From SZUA-584 sp041656035 (lineage in GTDB: Bacteria; Bacillota; Clostridia; Christensenellales; SZUA-584), in contig CAZPHS010000001.1 in NCBI GenBank assembly GCA_964586785.1, positions 1-64,000 on the forward strand: DNA of 64,000 nucleotides, in the 5' to 3' direction. Under the pieces are notes generated by a model. The model saw only the letters and a program-made list of their open reading frames with translations, was not told where the DNA came from and did not search any database. Below, piece after piece: positions 43,154 through 51,500 of the stretch (position 1 is the first letter of the stretch; every line of letters begins with the position of its first letter). A program made the translations under genes and the position numbers.

Positions 43154-43173
43154 CGACAAACAGTTTAAGAGAT

Positions 43174-43203
43174 AAAAGCGGGGCGCGCGCCTCGCTTTTT
43201 TTT
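43174..43203 (+). terminator. intrinsic terminator after ppdK
   Basis: A GC-rich stem, AAAGCG...CGCTTT with the self-complementary core GGCGCGCGCC, followed by eight T. Confidence 0.88.
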
Positions 43204-43266
43204 CGCGTATTCACCCATGTTTAAAACGGCGCATAGTATAGCGTATACGCGGGGGGAGGCGGCAGC

Positions 43267-44097
43267 ATGAAAAAAATACTCATTGTCGGCGGAGACAGGC
43301 GGCAGACTGAGCTTTCCGCCATGCTCAAACGCAAAGGATATATCGTAGGAATAAAAGGTTTTGAAAAGCTCGGTTTAAAAGACGAGATAATAAAAGAACC
43401 TGATTATCTTTTTTTGCCCGTTCCATGTTTGCTGCCGGACGGTTACATAAAAGCGCCGTACGCAAAACAGCCGATTGAGCTTAAAAGCGTTGTTTGCGCA
43501 TATCCGGACTGCAAATATGTTCTGGGCGGGTGCGACGATACCGTAAAAGAAGCTTTCGGCGGTAATATAAAATATTTTGATTTGCTGGCGGACGACGCTT
43601 TTCTTGTGCGAAACGCTCTGCTTACCGCTCAGGCGGCGGTTTGCGCCTATTTAAAGCAGTCGTACTCGGCGCTTTGCGATACGCATTGCGCGGTGGTAGG
43701 CTACGGACGCATAGGCAGGCTTTTGTGCCGTCTTCTGGCGGCTCATTGCGCAAAAGTTACGGCGACGGCAAGAAAAGACTGCGACGTGGAATTAATAAAG
43801 GCCGACGGGTATAACGCGATGTACACGCGCGATATTGCGGATGTGTTTTTTACGGCGGATGTTATTTGGAATACGGTTCCCGCTAATGTGATTGACGCCG
43901 AGGATTTTTCCTCTCTGCGCGGCGGCGCGCAATATATTGAGCTTGCGTCTCCGCCGTACGGCACGGATATAAAAGCCGCAAAAAGTACGGGAGCTTGCGT
44001 ATATTTAGAGCAGGGGCTTCCGGGACGGTATTTCCCCGTTTCGGCGGCGCTCGCGATGCTTAATGTGTTTGAAAGGGAGGAGAAAGATGGACCTTGA
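43267..44097 (+). CDS. dpaA: dipicolinate synthase subunit A
   Basis: A 276-residue DpaA/SpoVFA. The N-terminal domain has the family signature VGGDRRQTEL; the second half is a Rossmann domain with AVVGYGRIGRLLCRLLAA and WNTVPANVI. With DpaB it oxidises the dihydrodipicolinate pathway intermediate to dipicolinic acid, which chelates calcium in the spore core and gives heat resistance. It is normally made in the mother cell under sigma-K. GGGGGAGG lies upstream. It overlaps dpaB by 11 bases. Many Clostridium species lack dpaAB and use EtfA instead, so its presence is informative about the lineage. Confidence 0.95.
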   Translation: MKKILIVGGDRRQTELSAMLKRKGYIVGIKGFEKLGLKDEIIKEPDYLFLPVPCLLPDGYIKAPYAKQPIELKSVVCAYPDCKYVLGGCDDTVKEAFGGNIKYFDLLADDAFLVRNALLTAQAAVCAYLKQSYSALCDTHCAVVGYGRIGRLLCRLLAAHCAKVTATARKDCDVELIKADGYNAMYTRDIADVFFTADVIWNTVPANVIDAEDFSSLRGGAQYIELASPPYGTDIKAAKSTGACVYLEQGLPGRYFPVSAALAMLNVFEREEKDGP

Positions 44098-44674
44098 CGG
44101 CAAAAGAATAGGGTTCGCAATCACAGGCTCGTTTTGTACGTTTACGCTTGTTATGCCCGTTATAGAGGAACTGGTTAAGCTGGGGGCGGATGTAACGCCT
44201 ATTCTTTCGTACAATGCGGCGAATAACGACACGCGTTTTTTTAAGGTGAAAGATTTTAAACAGTTTTTAATAGAAACGACGGGGCATGATATTATTGACG
44301 ATATAGTTAAAGCGGAGCCTATTGGTCCTAAAAAGCTGCTTGATTTGGTTATTATAGCGCCTTGCACCGGAAACTCGCTCGCGAAATTAGCGCTTGGCAT
44401 AACGGACACGCCCGTTCTGCTCGCCGCGAAATCACATCTTAGAAATTCAAGGCCTGTGCTCGTTGCGGTATCAACAAACGACGCGCTTGCGGCCAACGCG
44501 AAAAACATGGGGCTGCTGCTCAATACGCGCAATATTTTTTTAGTGCCGTACCGCCAGGACGACAGCGTTAAAAAACGCGCCTCGGTCGTCGCGGACATGG
44601 GCGGTATTGTTAGCGCGGCAAAACTCGCACTTGACGGGCGGCAGGCGGAGCCTTTAATGCTTGAACCAAGATAA
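44087..44674 (+). CDS. dpaB: dipicolinate synthase subunit B
   Basis: A 195-residue flavoprotein-like subunit of the SpoVFB type: IGFAITGSFCTF at the start, then VIIAPCTGNSLAKLALGITDTPVLLAAKSHLRN in two adjoining blocks and LVPYRQDD near the end. This is the FMN-binding HFCD fold of the UbiX/Dfp type. I chose the ATG at 44087 with GGGAGG upstream. It forms the DPA synthase with DpaA. The B. subtilis asd-dapG-dapA genes that follow dpaB are absent; tepA follows directly. Confidence 0.95.
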   Translation: MDLDGKRIGFAITGSFCTFTLVMPVIEELVKLGADVTPILSYNAANNDTRFFKVKDFKQFLIETTGHDIIDDIVKAEPIGPKKLLDLVIIAPCTGNSLAKLALGITDTPVLLAAKSHLRNSRPVLVAVSTNDALAANAKNMGLLLNTRNIFLVPYRQDDSVKKRASVVADMGGIVSAAKLALDGRQAEPLMLEPR

Positions 44675-44725
44675 CGGATAAACTTTGCCCCAACAGAAAA
44701 TAATAACTAGAAAAAAGGGGCGGTC

Positions 44726-45427
44726 ATGCAGCAAGATAAAGAAACAGCCAAGCTTAGCGAAAAAGATACCAAGCCGGATGCCAAAAAGGGCGCGGAAATA
44801 ATAGAATTCGGCGCGCCTCTTGAGCAATCTCCCATATATGTGTTAAGCATTATAGGACAAATTGAAGGGCATCTGAATCTGCCGCCGCAGAACAAAGCGA
44901 CAAAATACGAGCATATACTGCCGCAGCTTGTCGCTATAGAGCAGAACAAAAATATAAAAGGGTTTGTGCTGCTTATTAACACCGTCGGCGGCGATGTGGA
45001 AGCGGGGCTTGCTTTGGCGGAGATGATTTCGGGAATGAGCAAACCCTCGGTTTCTCTTATTTTGGGCGGCGGGCACAGCATAGGCTTAACTCTCGCCGTT
45101 TCGGCGCGCCACTCTATAATTTCACCTACGGCAAGCATGACGGTGCATCCCATACGCATGAGCGGCGTTATAATAGGCGTTCCCCAAACTTTTGATTTTT
45201 TCAATAAGATGCAGCAGCGCATAATAGATTTCGTATGCGGCCACAGCAGAATAAGCCCCGAGGTTTACCGCCGGCTTATGATGCAGACGGGCGAGATGGC
45301 AAACGATTGCGGCACCGTGCTTGTGGGCAAAGAAGCGGTTGAGTGCGGGCTTATTGACGAAGTGGGCACTTTTAAAAAAGCTATGGCTAAAATAGAAGAA
45401 CTTGTAAAGGATACCGGCATTATATAA
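44726..45427 (+). CDS. tepA: ClpP-class protease TepA (translocation-enhancing protein)
   Basis: A 233-residue ClpP-fold serine protease, YmfB/TepA. The nucleophile lies in LGGGHSIGL (Ser118) and the histidine in MTVHPIRM (His141); the family differs from ClpP in having HS at the nucleophile. TepA is cytosolic and degrades SASPs or signal peptides in Bacillus-type models. In Bacillus tepA lies between the dpa-dap genes and spoIIIE, exactly as here. AAAAGGGG precedes the start. Confidence 0.92.
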   Translation: MQQDKETAKLSEKDTKPDAKKGAEIIEFGAPLEQSPIYVLSIIGQIEGHLNLPPQNKATKYEHILPQLVAIEQNKNIKGFVLLINTVGGDVEAGLALAEMISGMSKPSVSLILGGGHSIGLTLAVSARHSIISPTASMTVHPIRMSGVIIGVPQTFDFFNKMQQRIIDFVCGHSRISPEVYRRLMMQTGEMANDCGTVLVGKEAVECGLIDEVGTFKKAMAKIEELVKDTGII

Positions 45428-45502
45428 TATAATAATTTAAGAATAAAAAGCTTTAGCGATTACGCCCCGCCCTTATCGGTAAGCTTCGGCGCAACCGAAA
45501 GA

Positions 45503-45530
45503 TTGTATAATTCCCTTGGTATGGTATAAT
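45503..45530 (+). promoter_or_regulatory. sigma-A promoter of ftsK/spoIIIE
   Basis: TTGTAT (45503-45508), 16-nt spacer, TATAAT (45525-45530). The transcript would start near 45537, only about 13 nt before the ATG at 45550. Confidence 0.75.
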
Positions 45531-45549
45531 ACTTATCGGGGTGAGGCCT

Positions 45550-47802
45550 ATGCCGAAAGGCAAAAAAAGAACGCAGCCGCGCAAAAAGCATTTGGGTGAA
45601 GCCGCCGGTATTGTTTTTATAGCGGCCGGCGTTTTTATAGGGATTTGCGTTTTTATAAAAACTGATACAGGCCTGCTCGGGGGCGCGGTGTACGAAGCGC
45701 TTCTGGGTCTTTTCGGTCTTGTCGCGTATGCCGCGCCTTTTGTTTTTATTATAATAGGCGGTATGATAATAGCCGCACGCAGCAAAAAAGTAAACAAAGG
45801 CAAGGTGGCGCTGATTATAACGCTTGCGGTGTCTCTTGTATCTTTTGCGCATACTCTCGCGCTTCCCGATATAGTTTACAAAGACGGTTTTTTTTCATAT
45901 GTCGAATACTCATATTTTATTGGCCAAACAAACACCGCCGGAGCGGGAGCTGCCGGCTGCCTGCTAGTATACCCTTTTTATCTGCTTATAGGCTATGCCG
46001 GATGCATAATACTTTTTGTCACCACGGCTCTTGTTTCGGTGCTGGTACTTACCAATCTTTCTCTAAAAAAAATGGGACAGGACGTTGCGCGGGCGGGCAA
46101 GCGCACGGTGGAGAAGGCCATAGAGAGCGCGGCTGCGCGTAAAAGCCGCAGCCTTGATATGGCGAATATTTTGGCTGAGGATTCGCAAAAAGACCCCGGC
46201 GAGCCGGATATACTCGGAACGCACAGCTTCATGCGCCGCCGCAAAAAGTCTTCTTACCTTGACGATGAGATATTTGAGGACGTGCCCGCGAAAGCGGAAA
46301 GCCTTCCGGTTCCCGATTCATACGGGTTAGAAACACAAGAAGAAGAAAGCATATCGGCCCAGGCCTCGCGTTTGCGCGTAAGGCGAAATTACGCTCTGCC
46401 GTCAATTTCTCTGCTTACAAAAACCGCCGACCGCAGAAGCGCCGGCAACATGGACGAGCAGAAGAAAAACGCTCTGCTTATAGAAGAAACTTTAGCCAAC
46501 TTCGGCGTTGAGGCGGAGGTTACGCATATTGTAAAAGGTCCGGTGGTCACAAGATACGAGCTAAGGCCTGCGCCCGGCGTTCGCGTAAAACGCATAAAGG
46601 AGCTTGAGAACGACATATCCTTAAGCCTGGCGGCGCGTTCCGTAAAAATAGAAGCGCCTATTCCGGGCAAAGCCGCCGTGGGCATAGAGGTGCCCAACTC
46701 TAACGTGACGTTCGTGCATTTGCGCCCTTTGCTGGAGTCGTGCGAATTTAAAAACGCGCCGTCTCCTTTGACATTCGCGCTGGGCAAAGATATTTCGGGC
46801 AAAAACTATTATGTTGATATAATAAAAATGCCGCATATACTTATCGCCGGTGAAACGGGCGCCGGCAAATCGGTATGCATTAACGCTCTTATAACAAGCC
46901 TTTTGTTCAAAGCCACGCCCGATGATTTAAAACTGGTAATGATAGACCCTAAAGTGGTTGAGCTTTCTATATTTAAAAACATACCTCATCTGCTGGTGCC
47001 GGTGGTGACAGACCCTAAAAAAGCGGCGAGCGCGCTTAACTGGGCGGTAAGCGAAATGGCCTCGCGCTATAAGCTTTTCGCGGAATCGGGGGCGCGGGAC
47101 CTTACGCGTTATAATAACGCCGCGGAAGAAAAGCTGCCGCGCATAGTTGTTATAATAGACGAGCTCTCGGAGCTTATGATGGCCGCCCCGCGCGAGGTGG
47201 AAGACGCTATATGCCGCATTGCGCAGCTTGGACGCGCCGCCGGAATACATCTTATAGTGGCTACGCAGCGTCCGTCCGTTAATGTCATAACGGGCATAAT
47301 TAAAGCGAACATATCGTCGCGCATAGCGTTTAAGGTGAACTCCGGAGTGGATTCGAGGACGATACTCGACCAGAACGGGGCGGAGAAACTGCTCGGCAAC
47401 GGCGATATGCTGTACCACCCCTCGGGCGCTCCTAAGCCGGTCAGGCTTCAGGGCTGTTTCGTATCCGACGCGGATATAGAGGCCGTAACGGAATACGTGT
47501 CGCGCGGCGGCGAGGGCAGCGGTTTCGACGAGGAGATAATTTCGGATATAAATTCCGCTTATTCCGATAACGCCGCGGAAGGGGATTTTGACGAGCTTCT
47601 GCCGCGGGCTGTGGAAATAGTGTTAGAATACGGTCAAGCCTCCATATCGATGCTGCAGCGGCGGCTGCGTGTCGGTTATGCTAGGGCGGCAAGGCTTGTG
47701 GACGAAATGGAACAGCGGAAAATAGTAAGCCCTTTCGAGGGCAGCAAAGCACGCAATGTGCTTATAACATGGGATATGTTTAATGAAATGTTCGGAGAAT
47801 AA
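45550..47802 (+). CDS. spoIIIE: DNA translocase FtsK/SpoIIIE
   Basis: A 750-residue translocase: four N-terminal membrane helices (about 20-170), a short linker, the alpha/beta motor with Walker A GETGAGKSVCINALI (near 440) and VVIIDELSELMM, and the gamma winged-helix domain at the C-terminus (QASISMLQRRLRVGYARAARL) which reads KOPS/SRS. It pumps the chromosome through the division or sporulation septum. An in-frame GTG at 45541 is possible, but it would lie 4 nt from the predicted transcription start; the ATG at 45550 leaves GGGGTGAGG as the ribosome site. Confidence 0.95.
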   Translation: MPKGKKRTQPRKKHLGEAAGIVFIAAGVFIGICVFIKTDTGLLGGAVYEALLGLFGLVAYAAPFVFIIIGGMIIAARSKKVNKGKVALIITLAVSLVSFAHTLALPDIVYKDGFFSYVEYSYFIGQTNTAGAGAAGCLLVYPFYLLIGYAGCIILFVTTALVSVLVLTNLSLKKMGQDVARAGKRTVEKAIESAAARKSRSLDMANILAEDSQKDPGEPDILGTHSFMRRRKKSSYLDDEIFEDVPAKAESLPVPDSYGLETQEEESISAQASRLRVRRNYALPSISLLTKTADRRSAGNMDEQKKNALLIEETLANFGVEAEVTHIVKGPVVTRYELRPAPGVRVKRIKELENDISLSLAARSVKIEAPIPGKAAVGIEVPNSNVTFVHLRPLLESCEFKNAPSPLTFALGKDISGKNYYVDIIKMPHILIAGETGAGKSVCINALITSLLFKATPDDLKLVMIDPKVVELSIFKNIPHLLVPVVTDPKKAASALNWAVSEMASRYKLFAESGARDLTRYNNAAEEKLPRIVVIIDELSELMMAAPREVEDAICRIAQLGRAAGIHLIVATQRPSVNVITGIIKANISSRIAFKVNSGVDSRTILDQNGAEKLLGNGDMLYHPSGAPKPVRLQGCFVSDADIEAVTEYVSRGGEGSGFDEEIISDINSAYSDNAAEGDFDELLPRAVEIVLEYGQASISMLQRRLRVGYARAARLVDEMEQRKIVSPFEGSKARNVLITWDMFNEMFGE

Positions 47803-49096
47803 AAGGCTTATATACATGGTATCACTCGGCTGCGATAAAAACAGGGTTGATACCGAGCATATGCTTTATATGCTTCTTAAAAACAACGCCGCGCTTACCG
47901 ATAAGCCAAAGGACGCCGATGTTATAATAGTCAATACATGCGGGTTTATAGAAGACGCCAAACGCGAATCGATAGACGCCATATTGGAAATGGCGCAATA
48001 TAAGCGGACGGGCAAAAAGGCGCTTATAGTAACGGGCTGCCTTGCCCAAAGGTACGCGTCGAAGCTTAAAAAGCAGATGCCCGAGGTTGACGCGTTTCTT
48101 GGGGTTTCCGCGTACAGCCGCCTTAATGAGGCTGTAAACGCGGCGCTTAGCGGCGAAAAATACGTCTGCCGCGAGCGCGTTGACGGTCAGCTTTCGGGCA
48201 GGGTGCTTACAACGCCGGCGCATACGGCATATGTGCGCATATCGGACGGATGCTCCAACCGCTGCAGTTACTGCGCCATACCTATGATACGCGGTCCGCA
48301 CAAAAGCCGCGGTCTTAAAAGCGTGCTTGACGAGATTTGTTTTTTACGCGAATCCGGCGTGCGGGAGGCGATACTGATAGCGCAGGATACCACAAGGTAC
48401 GGCGAGGATTTGGGCGAGCTTATGCTGCCAAAGCTTGTCGCGGAGGCGGCAGATATTATGCGGGACGGATGGCTGAGGCTGATGTACTGTTATCCGGAGG
48501 GCATATCGGATAAGCTTATAACAACAATGCTGCAAAAAAGCTGCGTATGCCGGTATATTGATATGCCCATACAGCATTTTTCGGACAATGTGCTGCGCCG
48601 CATGAACAGGCGGCACACGGGCGAGGCCGCCGCCAATCTTGTAAACCGGCTGCACGACGCCGGTTTTGCGCTTAGAACGTCGCTTATAACCGGTTTCCCC
48701 GGAGAGACGGAAAGCGATTTTGAAAAGCTTCTCGAATACGTTGAAAAACTGCGGTTCGAGAATCTTGGGGTTTTTTGCTATTCCGCGGAGGAGGGCACGC
48801 CCGCCGCGAAAATGCGCGGGCGGATTAAAGCGGATGAGATAACGCGCCGCCGCGATATGGTTATGTCTCTTCAGGCAAAAATATCGCGAAGCGTCTGCGC
48901 GGAGCAGAAAGGAAAAAAGGTAAAAGTGCTTATCGACGGGCGCGACGGCGAAACGTTTATAGGAAGAACACAGCGGCAGGCGCCCGACGTTGACGGGCAG
49001 GTGCTTATAAATACAAAAAAACACTTGACGCGGGGCAGTTTTCGTGATGTGCTTATAAAAGACACCGATGATTATGATTTAATAGGAGTAATATAA
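47783..49096 (+). CDS. rimO: ribosomal protein S12 methylthiotransferase
   Basis: A 437-residue radical-SAM methylthiotransferase. The N-terminal domain holds three Cys of the auxiliary cluster (C17 in VSLGCDKN, C53 in NTCGF, C86 in TGCLAQ); the radical-SAM motif is SDGCSNRCSYCAIP (C157, C161, C164); a TRAM domain ends the protein. It adds a methylthio group to an Asp of S12. The start at 47783 overlaps spoIIIE by 20 bases and keeps the full first strand; an internal ATG at 47816 has a better ribosome site but would cut into the fold. Confidence 0.93.
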   Translation: MKCSENKRLIYMVSLGCDKNRVDTEHMLYMLLKNNAALTDKPKDADVIIVNTCGFIEDAKRESIDAILEMAQYKRTGKKALIVTGCLAQRYASKLKKQMPEVDAFLGVSAYSRLNEAVNAALSGEKYVCRERVDGQLSGRVLTTPAHTAYVRISDGCSNRCSYCAIPMIRGPHKSRGLKSVLDEICFLRESGVREAILIAQDTTRYGEDLGELMLPKLVAEAADIMRDGWLRLMYCYPEGISDKLITTMLQKSCVCRYIDMPIQHFSDNVLRRMNRRHTGEAAANLVNRLHDAGFALRTSLITGFPGETESDFEKLLEYVEKLRFENLGVFCYSAEEGTPAAKMRGRIKADEITRRRDMVMSLQAKISRSVCAEQKGKKVKVLIDGRDGETFIGRTQRQAPDVDGQVLINTKKHLTRGSFRDVLIKDTDDYDLIGVI

Positions 49097-49675
49097 ATGA
49101 ACATAGCTAACAAACTAACATTGATAAGGGTTGCACTGATACCGATTTTTATAGCGTTTTTTTATATTGAAATACCTTTCAGCCAGCATTTCGCGGCGCT
49201 GGTTTTTATAGCGGCTTCGCTTACGGATCTTTTTGACGGCAGGCTCGCGCGGCGTCGGGGCATAGTGACAAACTTCGGAAAGCTTGTCGACCCTATAGCG
49301 GACAAGCTGCTTGTGTGCAGCGCGCTTATAATGCTGGCGTCAGAAAATACGTTTACGGGCTGGTTTAAGGTTTTGTTTGTGCCGCTTGTTATCATTATGG
49401 TAGGCAGAGAGTTTATAATAAGCGGTTTAAGGCTGCTGGCCGCGGCGGGGGGCAAGGTGCTCGCGGCGGATATGTTCGGCAAGGTGAAAACCGTTGTGCA
49501 GATTGTCGCGATAACCGTGGTTCTTATGCAGAACGGTATTTTTACGGGAACTTTTTTTGAGCCATGGCTTTTGTACGCCGGTATTGCGCTTATGTGCGCG
49601 GCGACGGCGCTGTCGGTTCTTTCATGCGTACACTATTTTACGGCCAACAAAGATATATTAAAAGAGCTTGTGTAA
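49097..49675 (+). CDS. pgsA: CDP-diacylglycerol-glycerol-3-phosphate 3-phosphatidyltransferase
   Basis: A 192-residue membrane enzyme making phosphatidylglycerol phosphate. It begins MNIANKLTLIRVALIPIFI and has the CDP-alcohol phosphatidyltransferase motif DGRLARRRGIVTNFGKLVDP (D-G-x2-A-R-x8-G-x3-D-x3-D) with about five helices. Its ATG directly follows the rimO stop, and recA comes next: the spoIIIE-rimO-pgsA-recA order is common in Firmicutes (cinA is missing here). Confidence 0.96.
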   Translation: MNIANKLTLIRVALIPIFIAFFYIEIPFSQHFAALVFIAASLTDLFDGRLARRRGIVTNFGKLVDPIADKLLVCSALIMLASENTFTGWFKVLFVPLVIIMVGREFIISGLRLLAAAGGKVLAADMFGKVKTVVQIVAITVVLMQNGIFTGTFFEPWLLYAGIALMCAATALSVLSCVHYFTANKDILKELV

Positions 49676-49730
49676 CCGTATTTTACGGCGGCGGCGCGCC
49701 GCCGGTATAAACATAATTTAGGAGGGGTTT

Positions 49731-50741
49731 ATGTCGTCCGAGAAGCAAAAAGCGCTGGAGATGGCGCTGACGCAAATAGAGAAGCAGTTTGGAAAAGGCA
49801 GCGTAATGAAGCTGGGGGACGCGGCCAGCGTGCCTGTTTCAACGATACCCACGGGGTGCTTGGAGCTTGATATAGCTTTGGGCGTCGGCGGCGTTCCGCG
49901 CGGGCGCATCATAGAAATATACGGACCGGAATCGTCCGGCAAAACCACCGTCGCGCTGCATATGGTGGCGGAGGCGCAAAAAAGAGGCGGGGCGGCGGCG
50001 TTTGTCGACGCGGAACACGCGCTTGACCCCATGTACGCCAAAAACCTCGGCGTGGACACGGACAATCTTTATGTCTCGCAGCCGGATACGGGGGAGCAGG
50101 CGCTTGATATAACCGAGGCGCTTGTTCGAAGCGGAGCGATTGACATTATTATTATAGACTCGGTTGCGGCTCTTGTGCCCAAGGCGGAAATTGACGGCGA
50201 GATGGGGCAGTCTCACGTCGGGCTGCAGGCAAGGCTTATGTCTCAGGCGCTGCGCAAGCTCGCGGGTATTGTAAGCAAATCGAATACCATCGCGGTGTTT
50301 ATCAACCAGCTTAGAGAAAAGGTGGGCGTTATGTTCGGAAGCCCCGAAACCACTCCGGGCGGAAGGGCGCTTAAATTTTATTCTTCGGTAAGACTGGATG
50401 TGCGCAGGGTGGAGACCATAAAGAGCGGCGATGAGATTATAGGCAATAAAACGCGCATTAAAGTCGCAAAAAACAAAGTGGCTCCGCCGTTTAAAACCGC
50501 GGAATTTGATATATACTACGGTGAGGGCATATCCGCCGAAAGCAGCGTGCTTTCTTTGGGCGTGGAAGCGGGCATTATTAAAAAGTCGGGCTCATGGTTT
50601 TCCTATAACGATACGAGAATAGGCCAGGGAAAGGATAACGCGCGGCTTTACATCAAAGAAAACAAAGATGTTTTTGACGCGGTCCGTTCCGCCATATTAA
50701 AAGAATATAAGCTGGAAGCCGCCGATATGAAAAAGCAATAA
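49731..50741 (+). CDS. recA: recombinase RecA
   Basis: A 336-residue RecA, slightly short at the acidic C-terminus. Walker A GPESSGKTTVALH (about 65-77), FVDAEHALDP, the L2 region NQLREKVGVMFGSPETTPGG and the Walker B IIIIDSVAALVP. It pairs homologous DNA and triggers LexA cleavage. AGGAGGGG precedes the start. No LexA box is obvious in the 55-base gap before it. After the stop, AAATTGT/ACAATTT (50740-50763) may form a weak terminator before the RNA gene promoter. Confidence 0.98.
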   Translation: MSSEKQKALEMALTQIEKQFGKGSVMKLGDAASVPVSTIPTGCLELDIALGVGGVPRGRIIEIYGPESSGKTTVALHMVAEAQKRGGAAAFVDAEHALDPMYAKNLGVDTDNLYVSQPDTGEQALDITEALVRSGAIDIIIIDSVAALVPKAEIDGEMGQSHVGLQARLMSQALRKLAGIVSKSNTIAVFINQLREKVGVMFGSPETTPGGRALKFYSSVRLDVRRVETIKSGDEIIGNKTRIKVAKNKVAPPFKTAEFDIYYGEGISAESSVLSLGVEAGIIKKSGSWFSYNDTRIGQGKDNARLYIKENKDVFDAVRSAILKEYKLEAADMKKQ

Positions 50742-50774
50742 ATTGTGAACGCATTAACAATTTTCTTATATATA

Positions 50775-50803
50775 TTGATAAACAGCGCGCTTTATTGTAT
50801 AAT
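50775..50803 (+). promoter_or_regulatory. sigma-A promoter of the large non-coding RNA
   Basis: TTGATA (50775-50780), 17-nt spacer, TATAAT (50798-50803). Seven bases later comes GGTGGTG (50811), the 5' strand of the RNA's closing helix, so the predicted +1 coincides with the first base of the structured RNA. Confidence 0.9.
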
Positions 50804-50810
50804 CGCTTTT

Positions 50811-51470
50811 GGTGGTGCAGTATTCTAGTCGGTACGACGGTTTCGAAGACGGGGCTAAAAATCCGTTTAAGGGCACAGCGATGAAGTTTCTGGTGTTGGC
50901 TGCTGACGCCCAGTCGGGGGCTGATGCTGGAAGTTAAGGTTGTGGGGCGATCCGCAATGGCATGTGGGCGTTGACCCTGCTTCCGTGGAGACCCAAGCAG
51001 GTAAAGCTTTTTTACTACTTGGGGTAGAAACCTGTAATGCGGCGAAAGCTGTGTACAGTGTAGCCTGCCTTGAGTTTTGCGGGGTGTTATTGCAGAACAC
51101 GCCTTTTTTCGCAAAGGCCACGCGCGGAAAGGACGATTGCTGCAAGAAACCCGCATGGCAAAAGAGGCTAGAAGCCGGTTAAGTGCTGTCGAGGAAAACT
51201 CCTAGACTGTATGCGGGGGTGTAATAGAATATTTGGCGCGCGGACGCGAAAACGCCGGTAAAATAGGCATTTTCATATTCTATTGCACCTCCTCAAGATA
51301 TTTTGGAGATTATAGTGTTGTCTAAACGGCAATCCAGTCATGTTACCGGCGACGGGGCATTTTGGGGTTTAAAGGGAAACCGCTTTTCCGGCGACGGAGA
51401 GTATCTCCGAAGGGAAATCCTACTGGACCTTAAGACGCAAGGTTTATCCAAGATATCACCACCGTTTTTT
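50811..51470 (+). ncRNA. ole: OLE RNA candidate (large structured non-coding RNA, about 650 nt)
   Basis: An RNA gene rather than a protein gene. It begins 7 bases after a consensus -10. Its first seven bases, GGTGGTG (50811-50817), are complementary to CACCACC at 51457-51463, which is followed by G and TTTTTT (51465-51470). Inside I find many helices: an 18-bp one (51215-51232 with 51275-51292), GCCA...TGGC (51117-51127 with 51150-51159), GGGGTGTT with AACACGCC (51081-51088, 51096-51103), GTCGAGGA with TCCTAGAC (51188-51207), CGGAGA with TCTCCG (51395-51409) and a GAAA tetraloop near 51041-51050. The size (OLE is about 600 nt) and the position just upstream of an OapA-like gene and tlyA match OLE RNA, a membrane-associated RNA needed for cold, alcohol and metal tolerance in Halalkalibacterium halodurans. 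tmRNA and RNase P RNA motifs are absent. The OLE name is inferred from locus and size; the RNA itself is well supported. Confidence 0.8.
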
Positions 51471-51500
51471 ATTTTTACTGCGGCATTCGGGGTATAACTT

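Noticed and set aside
50653..51156. 167-codon open frame on the minus strand
   Set aside because: It runs opposite to the RNA gene and the end of recA, has an erratic Arg/Pro/Leu composition and no start signals.
50940..51182. 80-codon open frame on the plus strand
   Set aside because: It lies inside the structured RNA, has no ribosome site and no protein-like composition.
50811..51470. tmRNA, RNase P RNA or group I intron
   Set aside because: There is no tag frame, T-arm GTTCRA or CCA end; no GAGGAAAGTC and matching RNase P core; an AGACTGTATG and AAGATAT pair resembles group I R and S elements but the required AGTC partner is missing.
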